Assembly: GCF_016925535.1 (NCBI RefSeq)
Contig: NZ_CP070496.1
Span: forward strand, 1,054,001-1,118,000
Length of the DNA: 64,000 nt
Direction: 5' to 3'
Source of the DNA: Natronoglycomyces albus
GTDB lineage: Bacteria > Actinomycetota > Actinomycetes > Mycobacteriales > Micromonosporaceae
In this document: one piece after another, positions 8,650 to 18,108 of the stretch
Layout of the letters: each line of letters starts with the position of its first letter
How positions within the stretch are numbered: position 1 is the stretch's first letter
Made by a program: the position numbers and the translations under genes
The notes under the pieces: generated by a model
Databases searched by the model: none
What the model saw: only the letters and a program-made list of their open reading frames with translations
Told to the model about the DNA's origin: nothing

Positions 8650-9219
8650 TTATGGAGTGGCCGAGGAATGCCGCCGATAGGCCGATACAAACCGGTCGTC
8701 GGTGATCCAAAACCGCCACGGGGTGTCGGCGGCATTGGCCACCCCGACTCGCGGCCCGACGGAGATGCCCTCGATTGGGTCTCCGGCAGTCACCGAGTCC
8801 AGATAGTCGCTACCGTCGTCCTCGCGAGTCCACCCCATCGCCTGAGCCAGCCGAGCTGGACCGCGCGCCAAATTTCGAAACGGTACGGCGTTACCCCGGC
8901 GCTTCCACGCGACGTCGAGGCCGTCCACGACCTCCCCCGACCGCAGCAACACACCCGCGCCACGTCCCTCGTCCTCACACGTCAAATTCCCGCAAAAGTG
9001 CATTCCATAGGTGAAATAGACGTACAGGTGGCCAGGAGGGCCGAACATGGTGCGCCGGGCCCTCGTCGGCCCCTTGAAAGAATGCGAGGCCGGATCTGAT
9101 TGGTCGTACGCCTCGACTTCGGTAATACGCACCGCGACCGGGCCCGACCGCACCACACAACCCAGCAGGCGCGGCGCGACCTGAGAGGCGGGCGCGCGAA
9201 AAAACTCTCGCGGCAGCAC
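8650..9219 (-). CDS. mpg: 3-methyladenine (methylpurine) DNA glycosylase
   Basis: 189 residues of the AAG/Mpg family, which removes alkylated and deaminated purines by base excision. Visible family blocks are LLGCVV near the start, ITEVEAY with the catalytic glutamate, DPASHS, RTMFGPPGHLYVYFTYGMH, the VLLR segment and the GPARL motif. The frame is open upstream to 9375, but the GTG at 9217-9219 gives the normal family N-terminus (LPREFFRAPA) and falls just after the stop of the upstream DUF3515 gene; earlier starts would overlap that gene. Convergent with the glycosidase gene. Confidence 0.92.
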   Translation of the reverse strand: MLPREFFRAPASQVAPRLLGCVVRSGPVAVRITEVEAYDQSDPASHSFKGPTRARRTMFGPPGHLYVYFTYGMHFCGNLTCEDEGRGAGVLLRSGEVVDGLDVAWKRRGNAVPFRNLARGPARLAQAMGWTREDDGSDYLDSVTAGDPIEGISVGPRVGVANAADTPWRFWITDDRFVSAYRRHSSATP

Positions 9220-9223
9220 CGAT

Positions 9224-9802
9224 CTAGGACCCGCAACCGGTCGGTGCCTCGTCAGCGGCCGGAACCGCGTCCGCCACCACGGGCGAAAGTACCGACACCT
9301 TTTCACCGGATTGCTCATAAACGGCTGGAACCTCAACTCGCACCGGGACCTCACGGTCCACACTGGTCCACACATGCGCCTCAGAGCCCTCGTCGACGAA
9401 CCAACACACCTGGCCCCAGCGGTAGACCAGATCCGTATCGGCGACCTCTACCTCATCGACGCCGCACGTCATGACAATCGCCGGGTCGCCCCAAGCGGCC
9501 GAGAGCTCGGCGGCGCTGGCAGCGGAGACGTCGTTGCTGGCTTCGACTGGCCGTGAGGGCAGGTCGGTCAATTCGGAGGGAGACTTCGCCAACAGCGCCC
9601 GGCAAATCACCTCGACGTGGTCGTCCTCGACTACAGGCACATCCACCTGAACAGGAGACAAATCCGCCTCCGCATCGACATCACTAACCGAGGTTGACGA
9701 CGAAATTCCCTGGTAGACGCCATATCCGGCGAGCAACATGACGGGAATGGCCACGATGGTGGCGATCCAGAACGGCGCACGCAGCGAGGAGGAAGTTGAC
9801 AT
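9224..9802 (-). CDS. DUF3515 family membrane-anchored protein
   Basis: 192 residues with a membrane helix at about 11-30 and an extracytoplasmic domain containing conserved cysteines and a WGDPAIVMTCG segment typical of DUF3515. The family is actinobacterial, of unknown function, and normally sits beside thiL as it does here. The start is ATG 9800-9802 with AAAGGGG upstream; an upstream in-frame GTG at 9868 would overlap the neighbouring gene's end and lacks a ribosome binding site. Probably transcribed with the AsnC-domain gene upstream and mpg downstream. Confidence 0.8.
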   Translation of the reverse strand: MSTSSSLRAPFWIATIVAIPVMLLAGYGVYQGISSSTSVSDVDAEADLSPVQVDVPVVEDDHVEVICRALLAKSPSELTDLPSRPVEASNDVSAASAAELSAAWGDPAIVMTCGVDEVEVADTDLVYRWGQVCWFVDEGSEAHVWTSVDREVPVRVEVPAVYEQSGEKVSVLSPVVADAVPAADEAPTGCGS

Positions 9803-9846
9803 GGCACCCCTTTGTACGGGCCCGCTGAGCGTGAGGCGCGAACGGC

Positions 9847-10080
9847 CTACTGCCGCAACACCGGACACGTCAACGTGCGAGAAATTCCCTTAACTTGTTG
9901 GACTTTACTGATAACCAACTCGCCCAAATCACCAACGGTGGCCGCTTCGGTGAGAGCGACCACGTCATAGGGACCTGTCACCGGGTTCGCATGCACCACT
10001 CCGGGGATCTGGCGCAGCTGCTCGGCTACCGCGTACAGGGACCCCACCTCGGTTTGGATGAGGATAAACGCCTGGACCAT
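9847..10080 (-). CDS. AsnC/Lrp RAM-domain protein without DNA-binding domain
   Basis: 77 residues that form only the ligand-binding (RAM) domain of Lrp/AsnC regulators: a beta-alpha-beta ferredoxin-like fold with the GPYDVVAL segment and no helix-turn-helix. Such stand-alone modules are common in actinobacteria and may bind amino acids or pair with full-length regulators; the ligand here is unknown. Upstream of DUF3515 on the same strand and divergent from thiL. Confidence 0.85.
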   Translation of the reverse strand: MVQAFILIQTEVGSLYAVAEQLRQIPGVVHANPVTGPYDVVALTEAATVGDLGELVISKVQQVKGISRTLTCPVLRQ

Positions 10081-10348
10081 CGTTAGGCTCCTTTGCCTTT
10101 ACCGCCATTGTCTTGAGCAAACACTGTTGCAGCCGACACTGTCACAGCCAACGTCATCGCAAAAGTAGTTGGCCCAGCTGATCGGTCCCGACGACGGGTC
10201 GACACTGCCGCTTCGCGCGGCCCATTCGTAGGGCCACCTTCAGCAGTGACACGCGGTCTCGGTACTTTTCGGCGGGGCGAGTCGCCAAAGTCGCAGCAGT
10301 TGAGCGAAGATTACACCGAGACAACCGCGCAGTCTATGAGGAGCAGTT

Positions 10349-11320
10349 GTGACCGAAACTGTCGGCGATGTCGGTGAATTCGGAATGATCGACCACGTCA
10401 CCGCCTATTTTCCCGCCACGCCCGAAGTGGAACTGGGGCCTGGCGACGATGCCGCCGTGCTCAATACGGCCAGCGGGAACGTCGTCGCCTGTACCGACAT
10501 GCTGGTCGTCGGCCGACACTTCCGCACCGATTGGTGCACCGGCGAGGATGTCGGTCACCGAGCGGCTGCCGCGAATTTCGCCGATATCGCCGCGATGGGG
10601 GCCCGTCCCACAGCGTTGCTAGTGGCCGTCAGCGTGCCAGCGGATCTGCCGCTGGATTGGGTCAAGGGGCTGGCCGCTGGTTTGGCCGCCGAAGCCTCCC
10701 AGCTGGGAGCCGCAGTTATTGGCGGAGACACCACCTCTGGTGAACAGCTCACCATCTCGGTTACGGCCCTCGGCGACCTCCAAGGGCGAAAGCCAGTGAA
10801 GCGGTCCGGGGCCAAGCCCGGAGACATTGTGGCCCTGGCGGGACGCCAAGGCTGGGCGGCCGCCGGATACACGGTGCTGTCGCGGGGATTCCGTTCGCCG
10901 GGCGCTCTGGTCGGCGCGTACCGGCGGCCTGAAGTGCCCTACGAGGCCGGTCCGTCCGCCGCCGTTATGGGTGCCACTGCCATGATCGACCTCTCGGACG
11001 GGCTGCTAGCCGACCTCGGTCACATCGCCAAGGCCTCGCAAGTGTGGATGGATCTAGACAGCACTGCCTTCGTCGTGCCCGACCACATGCGCAACGCCGG
11101 TGAAGCACTCGGCGTTAATCCATACGAGTGGATCTTCGCTGGAGGCGACGACCACGCGCTGCTAGCCACGTTCCCGCCGGACGTTCTGCTGCCCGACCAA
11201 TGGCAGCGCATCGGAGTCGTCAGCGCCGGACAGGCCGGCTGGGTCACGGTCAACGGTGAGCCTTGGCAGGGCAATAAGGGCTGGGAACATTTCTCCAAGC
11301 CCGACCCGACGCTGTCATAG
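10349..11320 (+). CDS. thiL: Thiamine-monophosphate kinase
   Basis: 323 residues; phosphorylates thiamine monophosphate to thiamine diphosphate, the last step of cofactor synthesis. The PurM/ThiL-type ATP-binding fold is shown by GPGDDAAVL near residue 30, ANFADIAAMGARP, the GGDTT glycine motif, the DLSDGLLADL segment and FAGGDDHALLATF. GTG start with GAGGAG upstream. Ends just before a strong bidirectional hairpin shared with the convergent rpmB. Confidence 0.95.
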   Translation: MTETVGDVGEFGMIDHVTAYFPATPEVELGPGDDAAVLNTASGNVVACTDMLVVGRHFRTDWCTGEDVGHRAAAANFADIAAMGARPTALLVAVSVPADLPLDWVKGLAAGLAAEASQLGAAVIGGDTTSGEQLTISVTALGDLQGRKPVKRSGAKPGDIVALAGRQGWAAAGYTVLSRGFRSPGALVGAYRRPEVPYEAGPSAAVMGATAMIDLSDGLLADLGHIAKASQVWMDLDSTAFVVPDHMRNAGEALGVNPYEWIFAGGDDHALLATFPPDVLLPDQWQRIGVVSAGQAGWVTVNGEPWQGNKGWEHFSKPDPTLS

Positions 11321-11385
11321 GCCTCGGTGGCTGCCATTTCCGAGGCTGAGAAAGAGAAACCACGCAGCCAGATTTCTGGCACGAC

Positions 11386-11416
11386 AATAGGCCCCCGGGG
11401 AACCCGGGGGCCTATT
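11386..11416. terminator. Bidirectional hairpin terminator between thiL and rpmB
   Basis: A perfect 14-base inverted repeat, AATAGGCCCCCGGG and its complement around a GAA loop, lies between the convergent thiL and rpmB genes. T-rich bases follow on the plus strand (TCTTTTC). Confidence 0.85.
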
Positions 11417-11510
11417 AAAGTCTTTTCACCGCGAACCGAGGCAACCCCTGGATGCGGCTGAAGTCACGCCGTCTACGGCGATGGTCGCCCCGTAGGGCAA
11501 AAGGTCCCCT

Positions 11511-11702
11511 TTAGCGGGCGACCTTGCCAGCCTTCAGGCAGGACGTGCAGACCTTGGCACGGCGGTGGTTGTCGCCGGAGCCAGTGGAGATGCGCACGGA
11601 CTGAAGGTTGGGGTTCCAACGACGACGGGTCTTCTTCTTCGACCACGGGACGTTGTTGCCAAAGCCAGGGCGCTTTCCGCAGGCTTCACACACGCTCGAC
11701 AT
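11511..11702 (-). CDS. rpmB: 50S ribosomal protein L28
   Basis: 63 residues, the normal L28 length. It begins MSSVCEACGKRPGFGNNV and carries two CxxC pairs (CEAC and CTSC), so this is the zinc-binding (C+) form that binds near the E site of the 50S subunit. Start ATG with AGGAG upstream. Upstream of the DAK2-recG block as in most actinobacteria, but on the opposite strand. Confidence 0.97.
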   Translation of the reverse strand: MSSVCEACGKRPGFGNNVPWSKKKTRRRWNPNLQSVRISTGSGDNHRRAKVCTSCLKAGKVAR

Positions 11703-12127
11703 AATCCAAAACTCCTGCCAAAATGATCATCTTTATCGGCAGCTGCCCACTGGTGCGCGGGCAACCGGGTAATTCTAGCCGACCGAACCTCACGTCGGTT
11801 CAGTGGGCTGGGCTCGAAGCGCATGCGACACGACCTAGGCCCCGGGCACTACCTGCGAGGGTATCGCCACACAGACCCTAGCCCGGGACTGTCCTCATCC
11901 AAACAAAACAGGTTGGACACATCTGTGCCTATTAGTCCGGTCGACCTTCAGCCGGTCGGCCGATAATCCTGAGCCATTGGGCCAGGCTAGAGGCAGCGTC
12001 CGGCGTCATGCTAGATATGACCTAGCCGCAATTAGCGCCATGCGGTGATTCTAAGATTGGCATCGATCCCATAAGCTGCATACAGTCCGTGATGTGCCGA
12101 TGCCCATACTTTCTTTGGTGAGTCTAG
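11703..12127. other. Intergenic region between rpmB and the Q/P/Y-rich membrane protein gene
   Basis: About 425 bases that must hold two divergent promoters. I see no gene, strong hairpin or repeat in it. Confidence 0.5.
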
Positions 12128-13507
12128 ATGAGTTACCCCCCGCAACAGCCCGCTGACGGTTGGCAGGCCGATAACCAAGGTCAGCCCAATGGCGACGGCG
12201 ACGCCGTCCACCACCCCCAGGCGGCCGACGCCCAAGCCCCAGCTGCGCCGTTCGGTGAACCGCATGCTCCAGTCTCGCCTTCCGTCGACCAGTATGGCCA
12301 AGCCGCGCATAACCCCTACGCGCCCTATCAGCCGCCCGGGCACGGCCAGCAGGTGCCTCAGCAGCAGCCTTACCAGGATTACTCCCAGCACAGTGGTGCC
12401 TATGGGCAGCCACAGGCATACCAAAACGACCAACAGCACGGATACGGGCAGCCACAGGCCTACCAGAACGACCAACAGCACGGATATGGGCAGGACCAGG
12501 GATACCAGGGCGAACAACCTCAGTACCACCAGCCGTTCCAGCAATCGGACCCCGGCCCAGCCACAGGTCAGGCATCAGCCCCGCCGTGGGCTCCCGAGCA
12601 ATTCAACCCCAACATGGGGCCAGTCTCGGCGCAGCCTTCCTCGGGCAGCCCGTTCGGAACCGTTCCGTTTGCCCCGACCTCCTCGGCTGGCAATACCGAC
12701 GCGGCCCCTCCCGGAGTTCCCGCCTCGCCATTCTCGGCACCCCCGGCCTCGGCCCCTCCCAACTCCGACCAGTTCGGACCGCCCGGCGGTCAGGTCGCCT
12801 TGCAGCCAGTATCGGCCGCCAGCGGCGCGTGGGGGCACAACCCCGGCCAAATCGAGCGCAAAAAGCAAAAGAAACAGCGCAAAGGCTTCCCGATGTGGGG
12901 ATTCATCGCTGGCGCGGTGATCTTCGCCATGGTGCTTGCCGCCGGGACCTGGCTGATGCTCTCCGGGGCGGGCGAACCCGGCCAAACCGGAACCACTGAA
13001 CCGGGCCCCACGATCGAAGCCCAACCACAGGAGTACCTCGTTCACGAGTCGAGTTCCGACTTCGGCTTCAGCATGATCGACACAAACGACTGGGTGCCAG
13101 GAACCGATGACGCGATCACAGTCTTCACCGCTGCGGACGGCCTCCTCCTAGACGGTGAGGAACGAGCGGGCTTCGTGACCGGGGCGATCGACACCGACGC
13201 TGTCGAATATTCCAGCGACGAGATCATCGAAGCTGGCCAGGCCGCGATTTCCCAGTTCACCGCCGACCTCTTCGGGGACACTCCCACCGGGGAGACGGCA
13301 CAGAGCCTTCGCGTCGACGGTCGCCTCGCCCACATGACCGAGTTCGTGGCGACAGACCCCGACGGCACCGAATACTCCGTCACCTTCACCATCGTCGAAA
13401 TGCCCAGCGAAGAGGCCGCCGGTTTCATCGGCTATGTTCCTTTGGCCGACAGCGACCTGGTCGAACTGAAAGACGCGGCAGCGCTTTCACTGACCTTTGG
13501 TGAATAG
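12128..13507 (+). CDS. Membrane protein with Q/P/Y-rich cytoplasmic region; unknown function
   Basis: 459 residues. Residues 1-240 are low-complexity, rich in Gln, Pro, Tyr, Gly and Ala, with two copies of a 14-residue repeat (YGQPQAYQNDQQHG). A basic KKQKKQRK stretch precedes one membrane helix at about 257-278, and the C-terminal 170 residues form an acidic extracytoplasmic domain that resembles small PsbP/LpqN-type lipoprotein domains, though I cannot assign it firmly. Topology is cytoplasmic N-terminus, extracytoplasmic C-terminus. Such proteins are common in actinobacteria, with the disordered part thought to act as a protein-interaction platform. Followed at 57 bases by the DAK2 gene. 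Confidence 0.7.
   Translation: MSYPPQQPADGWQADNQGQPNGDGDAVHHPQAADAQAPAAPFGEPHAPVSPSVDQYGQAAHNPYAPYQPPGHGQQVPQQQPYQDYSQHSGAYGQPQAYQNDQQHGYGQPQAYQNDQQHGYGQDQGYQGEQPQYHQPFQQSDPGPATGQASAPPWAPEQFNPNMGPVSAQPSSGSPFGTVPFAPTSSAGNTDAAPPGVPASPFSAPPASAPPNSDQFGPPGGQVALQPVSAASGAWGHNPGQIERKKQKKQRKGFPMWGFIAGAVIFAMVLAAGTWLMLSGAGEPGQTGTTEPGPTIEAQPQEYLVHESSSDFGFSMIDTNDWVPGTDDAITVFTAADGLLLDGEERAGFVTGAIDTDAVEYSSDEIIEAGQAAISQFTADLFGDTPTGETAQSLRVDGRLAHMTEFVATDPDGTEYSVTFTIVEMPSEEAAGFIGYVPLADSDLVELKDAAALSLTFGE
12401..12484 (+). repeat. Two 42-base tandem repeats
   Basis: Two copies of a 42-base unit (12401-12442, 12443-12484), nearly identical, encode the 14-residue Gln/Tyr-rich repeat of the membrane protein; the first bases of a third copy follow. 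Confidence 0.9.
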
Positions 13508-13564
13508 GCCCCAGACGGTGGCTACGGATGCGGGCCGTCCTGGCGAGGGCTAGAGTCGGCAAAC

Positions 13565-15205
13565 GTGGACATGAAGCCGGAAACTCTCGACTCCCAGCTG
13601 CTGCGCACTTGGGGCGCATCGGCCCTGGAAACGCTGTTGCGCCATCGGCGCGCAGTCGATCAGCTAAATGTCTTCCCGGTGGCCGACTCCGATACCGGTA
13701 CGAACATGGTCGCGACATTGCAGGCGGCATGTCGAGACCTACAGCCCAGCGACTCATCGGTAGGGGCGCTCGTCGCTGCCGCCGCACAGCGGGCCCTGGT
13801 GGCCGCCCGGGGCAACTCAGGAGTCATCCTGGCCCAAATGTTGCGCGGTCTGGCCGACTCCTGGACCGGTCGCGTCGTTGACGGCCCAAGATTTGCCGCC
13901 GGCCTCGACACTGCCGCCACCTCGGCGGCCGGAGCGGTCGCGGTCCCTACACATGGCACCATGCTCACCGTCGCCGCAGCGGCGGCCGCCGCCGCGCACC
14001 GCCATGCCTCCGCGGGTCTAGTCTCCGCGGCTGAAGCCGCCGCCGAGGCCGCCGCCGCAGCGGTGGGAGCGACGCCCTCCCAGTTGCCAGCACTCGCTCG
14101 CGCCGGTGTCGTCGATTCCGGCGGCATGGGCCTGGCTTTGCTGATGGACACGTTCGTGGAGACCCTCACCGGCTCCAACCCCGGTCGCGCGCAACGGCTC
14201 CTGCGCGCCCAACGCCCTGGGGCGGGCCAGCGCCCCTTCGTGCCCCAAGTGCCGCGCGAATCAGGCTCAGTCGACTACGCCTACGAGGTGCAGTATCTGC
14301 TGGAGGCGACTGCTGACGGCGTTGAACAGTTGCGGGAGAGACTGGCCGGCCTCGGTGACTCACTAGTGATCATCGGCTCTGCCGCCACGTCCGATTCCGA
14401 AGAACCGCCGACTTGGAACGTGCACGTCCATGTCAACAACATCGGCGCCGCCATTGAAGCCGGTATCGAAGTGGGCCGGGTGCACCGGCTCTCCGTGACC
14501 CGTTTCGAAGACGTCGCCCACAAAAGCACTGACTCTTGCGGCGCAGCCCACGCCACGACCCACAGAACCATTGTCGCCATCACCGCCCATACGGCTATGG
14601 CCCCGCTGCTGTCCAAAGAAGGCTGCCATGTAGCCCGCGACTCCAGTCCAGAGGCGATCGGCCAGGCAATTCGCGCCAGCGGTGGAGGCGACGTGATTAT
14701 TCTGGTAGACGGCCCGCACGCCAAGCCTGGGGCGGAGAGCGCCGCCGCGTTGGCTCGCGCCGACGGGTGGCGCGTCTGGGTCATACCCACCAGCGGGCTA
14801 CCACAGATTCTGGCAGCCGTGGCCGTTCACGATCCGGCCCGGCGGTTCGATGATGACGTGATCGCCATGGCGGAAGCCGCCGCGGCCTGCCATGTGGGCG
14901 AGGTCCGCATCGTTACCGCTGAGGCCGACACCGCCGCCGGACGCGCCCCAGTGGGGAGCATTTTGCTCTTGGTCGATGCCGACGTCCTCGCTATTGGCCA
15001 CGACCTTCTCAGCTCCAGCGCAGATCTCCTGTCGCGACTGTGCTCGGCCGGGGCCGAACTCATCACCCTGATCCCTGGCGCGGCGATGAGCGCGCAAGAT
15101 GTCACATCCTTGGTGGAAGATATTGGTCACCGGTGGCCGTTGGTCGAGATTCAACGGTTTCCGGGAGGACAAGCCGAACCCGCGCTATTGATCGGAGCTG
15201 AGTGA
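13565..15205 (+). CDS. DAK2-domain protein (FakA/YloV-like fatty acid kinase)
   Basis: 546 residues, the usual length of the YloV/FakA family. The N-terminal DhaL (DAK2) nucleotide-binding domain shows NVFPVADSDTGTNM (family: PxxDGDTGxN) and ARGNSGVI; the C-terminal half is the DegV-like/central region that in Firmicutes works with FakB to phosphorylate fatty acids. Note the Ser in place of the usual Gly in the first motif. Two in-frame starts, GTG 13565 and ATG 13571, are possible, with no decisive ribosome binding site. The stop overlaps the recG start as TGATG, and DAK2-recG-rsmD-coaD is a conserved neighbourhood. Confidence 0.85.
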   Translation: MDMKPETLDSQLLRTWGASALETLLRHRRAVDQLNVFPVADSDTGTNMVATLQAACRDLQPSDSSVGALVAAAAQRALVAARGNSGVILAQMLRGLADSWTGRVVDGPRFAAGLDTAATSAAGAVAVPTHGTMLTVAAAAAAAAHRHASAGLVSAAEAAAEAAAAAVGATPSQLPALARAGVVDSGGMGLALLMDTFVETLTGSNPGRAQRLLRAQRPGAGQRPFVPQVPRESGSVDYAYEVQYLLEATADGVEQLRERLAGLGDSLVIIGSAATSDSEEPPTWNVHVHVNNIGAAIEAGIEVGRVHRLSVTRFEDVAHKSTDSCGAAHATTHRTIVAITAHTAMAPLLSKEGCHVARDSSPEAIGQAIRASGGGDVIILVDGPHAKPGAESAAALARADGWRVWVIPTSGLPQILAAVAVHDPARRFDDDVIAMAEAAAACHVGEVRIVTAEADTAAGRAPVGSILLLVDADVLAIGHDLLSSSADLLSRLCSAGAELITLIPGAAMSAQDVTSLVEDIGHRWPLVEIQRFPGGQAEPALLIGAE

Positions 15206-17454
15206 TGCTGGGGCTGTCGACCAAACTTCGTGATGTCCTCGGAGCCAAGACAGCTACCGCGCTAAACGAAGCGCTCGAACTCGACACGGTCGGTGACCTG
15301 CTGGCTCACTATCCGTTTCGCTATGCCAAGCGTGGCGAACAGACGTCCCTCAACGCGTTGAGCATCGGAGACCAGGTCACTGTTTTGGCTAAGGTGCGTG
15401 CCGCGGTGCAAAAACCGATGCGCAACCGGCGCGGCAAACTATTGGAAGTCACCGTGGCCGACGATGCGGGCCACACCCTCACACTCACGTTTTTCAACCA
15501 ACCTTGGCAGGCCCGCAAACTCACCCCCGGGCGCTGGGGCCTGTTCGCGGGGCGCGTCAGCGAGTTCCGGGGTCGCCGTCAGCTCAACAGCCCCGACTGC
15601 CGACTCCTAGCCACCGACGAAGACCCCGACGACTCGGAGGCCATTGAGGAATTCGCCGGTGCCCTGATCCCGGTCTACTCGGCCAGCGCCAAGGTCCCCT
15701 CATGGACCATCGCCCGCTGCGTGCGGGTGGTCCTTGACTTGTTGGATGCGCCCGGCCAGCACCTCAGCGTCCCCGACCCGATCCCCTCAAGCTTGCGTAC
15801 CGAACTTGGCCTGGTCGATCGTCTTAGCGCCTTGCGCCACATTCACCGGCCTGGATCGGAAACGGCGCTGGCGGCTGCGAGGAAGCGCTTGAAGTGGCAG
15901 GAGGCGTTGCTTTTGCAGACGGTGTTGGTGCGGCGGAAGGCCGCCGCCCAACGAGACGCGGCGACGCCGCGCCCGGCCGGAGGCGCGATCGCCGAGGCGT
16001 TTGACAAACGCTTGCCATTCGAGTTGACCAAAGGTCAACGGGACGTCGGCGCGGACATCGCGGCGGATCTGGCTCGCAGCCACCCCATGCATCGTCTCTT
16101 GCAAGGTGACGTCGGCTCCGGCAAGACTTTGGTGGCGTTGCGCGCGATACTGCAGGTGGTTGCGAGCGGGGGGCAGGCGGCTCTCTTGGCTCCCACCGAG
16201 GTGTTGGCCAGTCAGCATTATCTGTCCATTCACCAGCTGCTTGGAGATTTGGCTTCGGCCGGGCAATTGGGAGCTCCCGAGGAGGCGACCGGCGTCGAGC
16301 TCATCACTGGCTCGCTTCCCGCCGCGAAACGACGTGCCGCGACCCAGCGTGTTGCCGAGGGATCGGCGGGCATTGTGGTGGGCACCCACGCGTTGCTGTA
16401 TGACGGGGTGGACTTCGCGGATTTGGGTCTGGTCGTGATCGACGAACAGCATCGGTTTGGGGTTGAACAACGCGACGCCCTGCGGGCCAAGGCCTCGGCC
16501 GCGCCGCACACGTTGGTCATGACGGCCACACCGATCCCCCGGACGGTCGCCATGACCGTCTATGGCGACTTGGAGGTATCGCGGCTAACTGAGCTACCCG
16601 CGGGGCGCAGCCCGATTGTGACGCACGTCGTGCCCGCTTCTGACGCTCGATGGATGGATCGCTGTTGGGAGCGTCTGATCGAGGAGGTGAAAGCCGGGAG
16701 GCAGGCATACGTGGTGTGTCCACGAGTGGGAGACGGCCAGGCGGAGGATTCCGCTGAGCCGAGCTCGGCCGAGCCGCAGACTGAACCACAACGCCGACCC
16801 GCCGCCTCCGTGCTCGATACGCTCGACGAACTAGCGCAGGGGCCGCTTCGGGACCTGCGTTTGGGGCTCTTGCATGGGCGGCTGAAACCCGATGTCAAGG
16901 ACGCCACCATGCGAGCCTTTGCCCAAGGCGATATCGACGTTCTCGTCGCCACGACCGTTATCGAAGTGGGCGTCAACGTTCCCAATGCGACGATGATGGT
17001 CATCATGGACGCCGACCGTTTCGGTATCTCCCAGTTGCATCAGCTTCGGGGCCGGGTTGGCCGAGGTGAGCATCAGGGGCTTTGCCTCCTTGTCAGTGGA
17101 GCTGCTGGTCCGCCTGGGGGTGGCGCGTCGGTACAGCTGGCCAACCTGGCGGATGGACTGTCGCCAACGCGCGCCCGCTTGGAGGCCGTGGCATCGACAG
17201 TCGACGGTTTCAAACTCGCCGAACTGGATCTTGAGCAGCGCCGGGAGGGCGATGTGCTGGGGGACGCGCAATCTGGTTCGAAGTCGCACGTGCGACTTTT
17301 GTCGCTGTTGCGCGATGTGGAAATCATCGAACAAGCCCGCGCCATCGCGGTGCGCCTGGTCGGTGACGACGTGACGTTGAGCGACCACCCGGCGCTGGCG
17401 GCCGAGGTGGAGGCGCTGGCTGCGGAACGGGGCGAGTATCTCGAAAAGAGCTGA
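15205..17454 (+). CDS. recG: ATP-dependent DNA helicase RecG
   Basis: 749 residues; a fork-reversing helicase that rescues stalled replication forks. The N-terminal OB-fold wedge domain is followed by helicase motifs: Walker A GDVGSGKT (about residue 300), DEQHRFG as the DExH box, MTATPIPRT, and motif VI GRVGRG near the C-terminus. A GTG at 15202 is also in frame, but ATG 15205 with GGAG upstream and TGATG overlap with the DAK2 stop is preferred. A Pro/Glu-rich insertion (about residues 512-535) separates the two RecA-like domains. Confidence 0.96.
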   Translation: MLGLSTKLRDVLGAKTATALNEALELDTVGDLLAHYPFRYAKRGEQTSLNALSIGDQVTVLAKVRAAVQKPMRNRRGKLLEVTVADDAGHTLTLTFFNQPWQARKLTPGRWGLFAGRVSEFRGRRQLNSPDCRLLATDEDPDDSEAIEEFAGALIPVYSASAKVPSWTIARCVRVVLDLLDAPGQHLSVPDPIPSSLRTELGLVDRLSALRHIHRPGSETALAAARKRLKWQEALLLQTVLVRRKAAAQRDAATPRPAGGAIAEAFDKRLPFELTKGQRDVGADIAADLARSHPMHRLLQGDVGSGKTLVALRAILQVVASGGQAALLAPTEVLASQHYLSIHQLLGDLASAGQLGAPEEATGVELITGSLPAAKRRAATQRVAEGSAGIVVGTHALLYDGVDFADLGLVVIDEQHRFGVEQRDALRAKASAAPHTLVMTATPIPRTVAMTVYGDLEVSRLTELPAGRSPIVTHVVPASDARWMDRCWERLIEEVKAGRQAYVVCPRVGDGQAEDSAEPSSAEPQTEPQRRPAASVLDTLDELAQGPLRDLRLGLLHGRLKPDVKDATMRAFAQGDIDVLVATTVIEVGVNVPNATMMVIMDADRFGISQLHQLRGRVGRGEHQGLCLLVSGAAGPPGGGASVQLANLADGLSPTRARLEAVASTVDGFKLAELDLEQRREGDVLGDAQSGSKSHVRLLSLLRDVEIIEQARAIAVRLVGDDVTLSDHPALAAEVEALAAERGEYLEKS

Positions 17455-17547
17455 GCCGGGCTGGGACCGCCATTTGGTGTGAGGCGCCCGGTTTTGGGCG
17501 CGGGTGATCTTGTTGATCGTTCGCGGTGGGGCTATAGGCTGGGGGGC

Positions 17548-18108
17548 ATGTCCCGCATCATCGCTGGCACTCTTAAGGGGCGCCGTCTGGTTACACCGCG
17601 CGGTACTCGGACCCGTCCGACCTCGGAGAGGGTCCGGGAGGCGTTGTTTAGCTCTCTCGCGCCGGGGGGAAACCTGGAGGGTCTGCACGTGGCCGATCTT
17701 TTTGCCGGTTCTGGTGCGGTTGGCATTGAGGCCTGTTCACGGGGAGCCACCCGCGCGCTGTTTGTCGAGGCACACGCCCCCACCGCGCAACTGTTGCGTC
17801 GAAATTTGTCCGACTTGGGAATTCGCCAGGGGGTCGAAGTTCTCACTGCCTCGGTCAACAGCGTGGTCGCGAAGTCGGCCACCGAACAGTATGACATCGT
17901 GTTCGCTGACCCTCCTTATGAACTGGGGGAGGACCAATTGGGCCAGATCTTGCATGACCTGGCAGCCAATGGCTGGTTGGCCGAGGGGGCCGATTTGGTG
18001 ATCGAACGCAGCGGAAAGTCCCCCGAACCGGCCTGGCCTGATGTCGTCGGCAAATCTCGATCTCGCCGCTACGGCTCATCCACTCTTTGGTACGGTCTCG
18101 TCACGTGA
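17548..18108 (+). CDS. rsmD: 16S rRNA (guanine966-N2)-methyltransferase
   Basis: 186 residues with the RsmD opening (MSRIIAGTLKGRRL), the SAM-binding VADLFAGSGAVGIEA and the catalytic FADPPYEL motif of N2-guanine methyltransferases. The start is ATG 17548 after a GGGGGG stretch; the longer open frame upstream lacks family similarity. The stop overlaps the coaD GTG by four bases (GTGA). Confidence 0.95.
   Translation: MSRIIAGTLKGRRLVTPRGTRTRPTSERVREALFSSLAPGGNLEGLHVADLFAGSGAVGIEACSRGATRALFVEAHAPTAQLLRRNLSDLGIRQGVEVLTASVNSVVAKSATEQYDIVFADPPYELGEDQLGQILHDLAANGWLAEGADLVIERSGKSPEPAWPDVVGKSRSRRYGSSTLWYGLVT

Noticed and set aside
17479-17547. Upstream extension of rsmD
   Set aside because: No family similarity and no ribosome binding site; ATG 17548 gives the standard opening.
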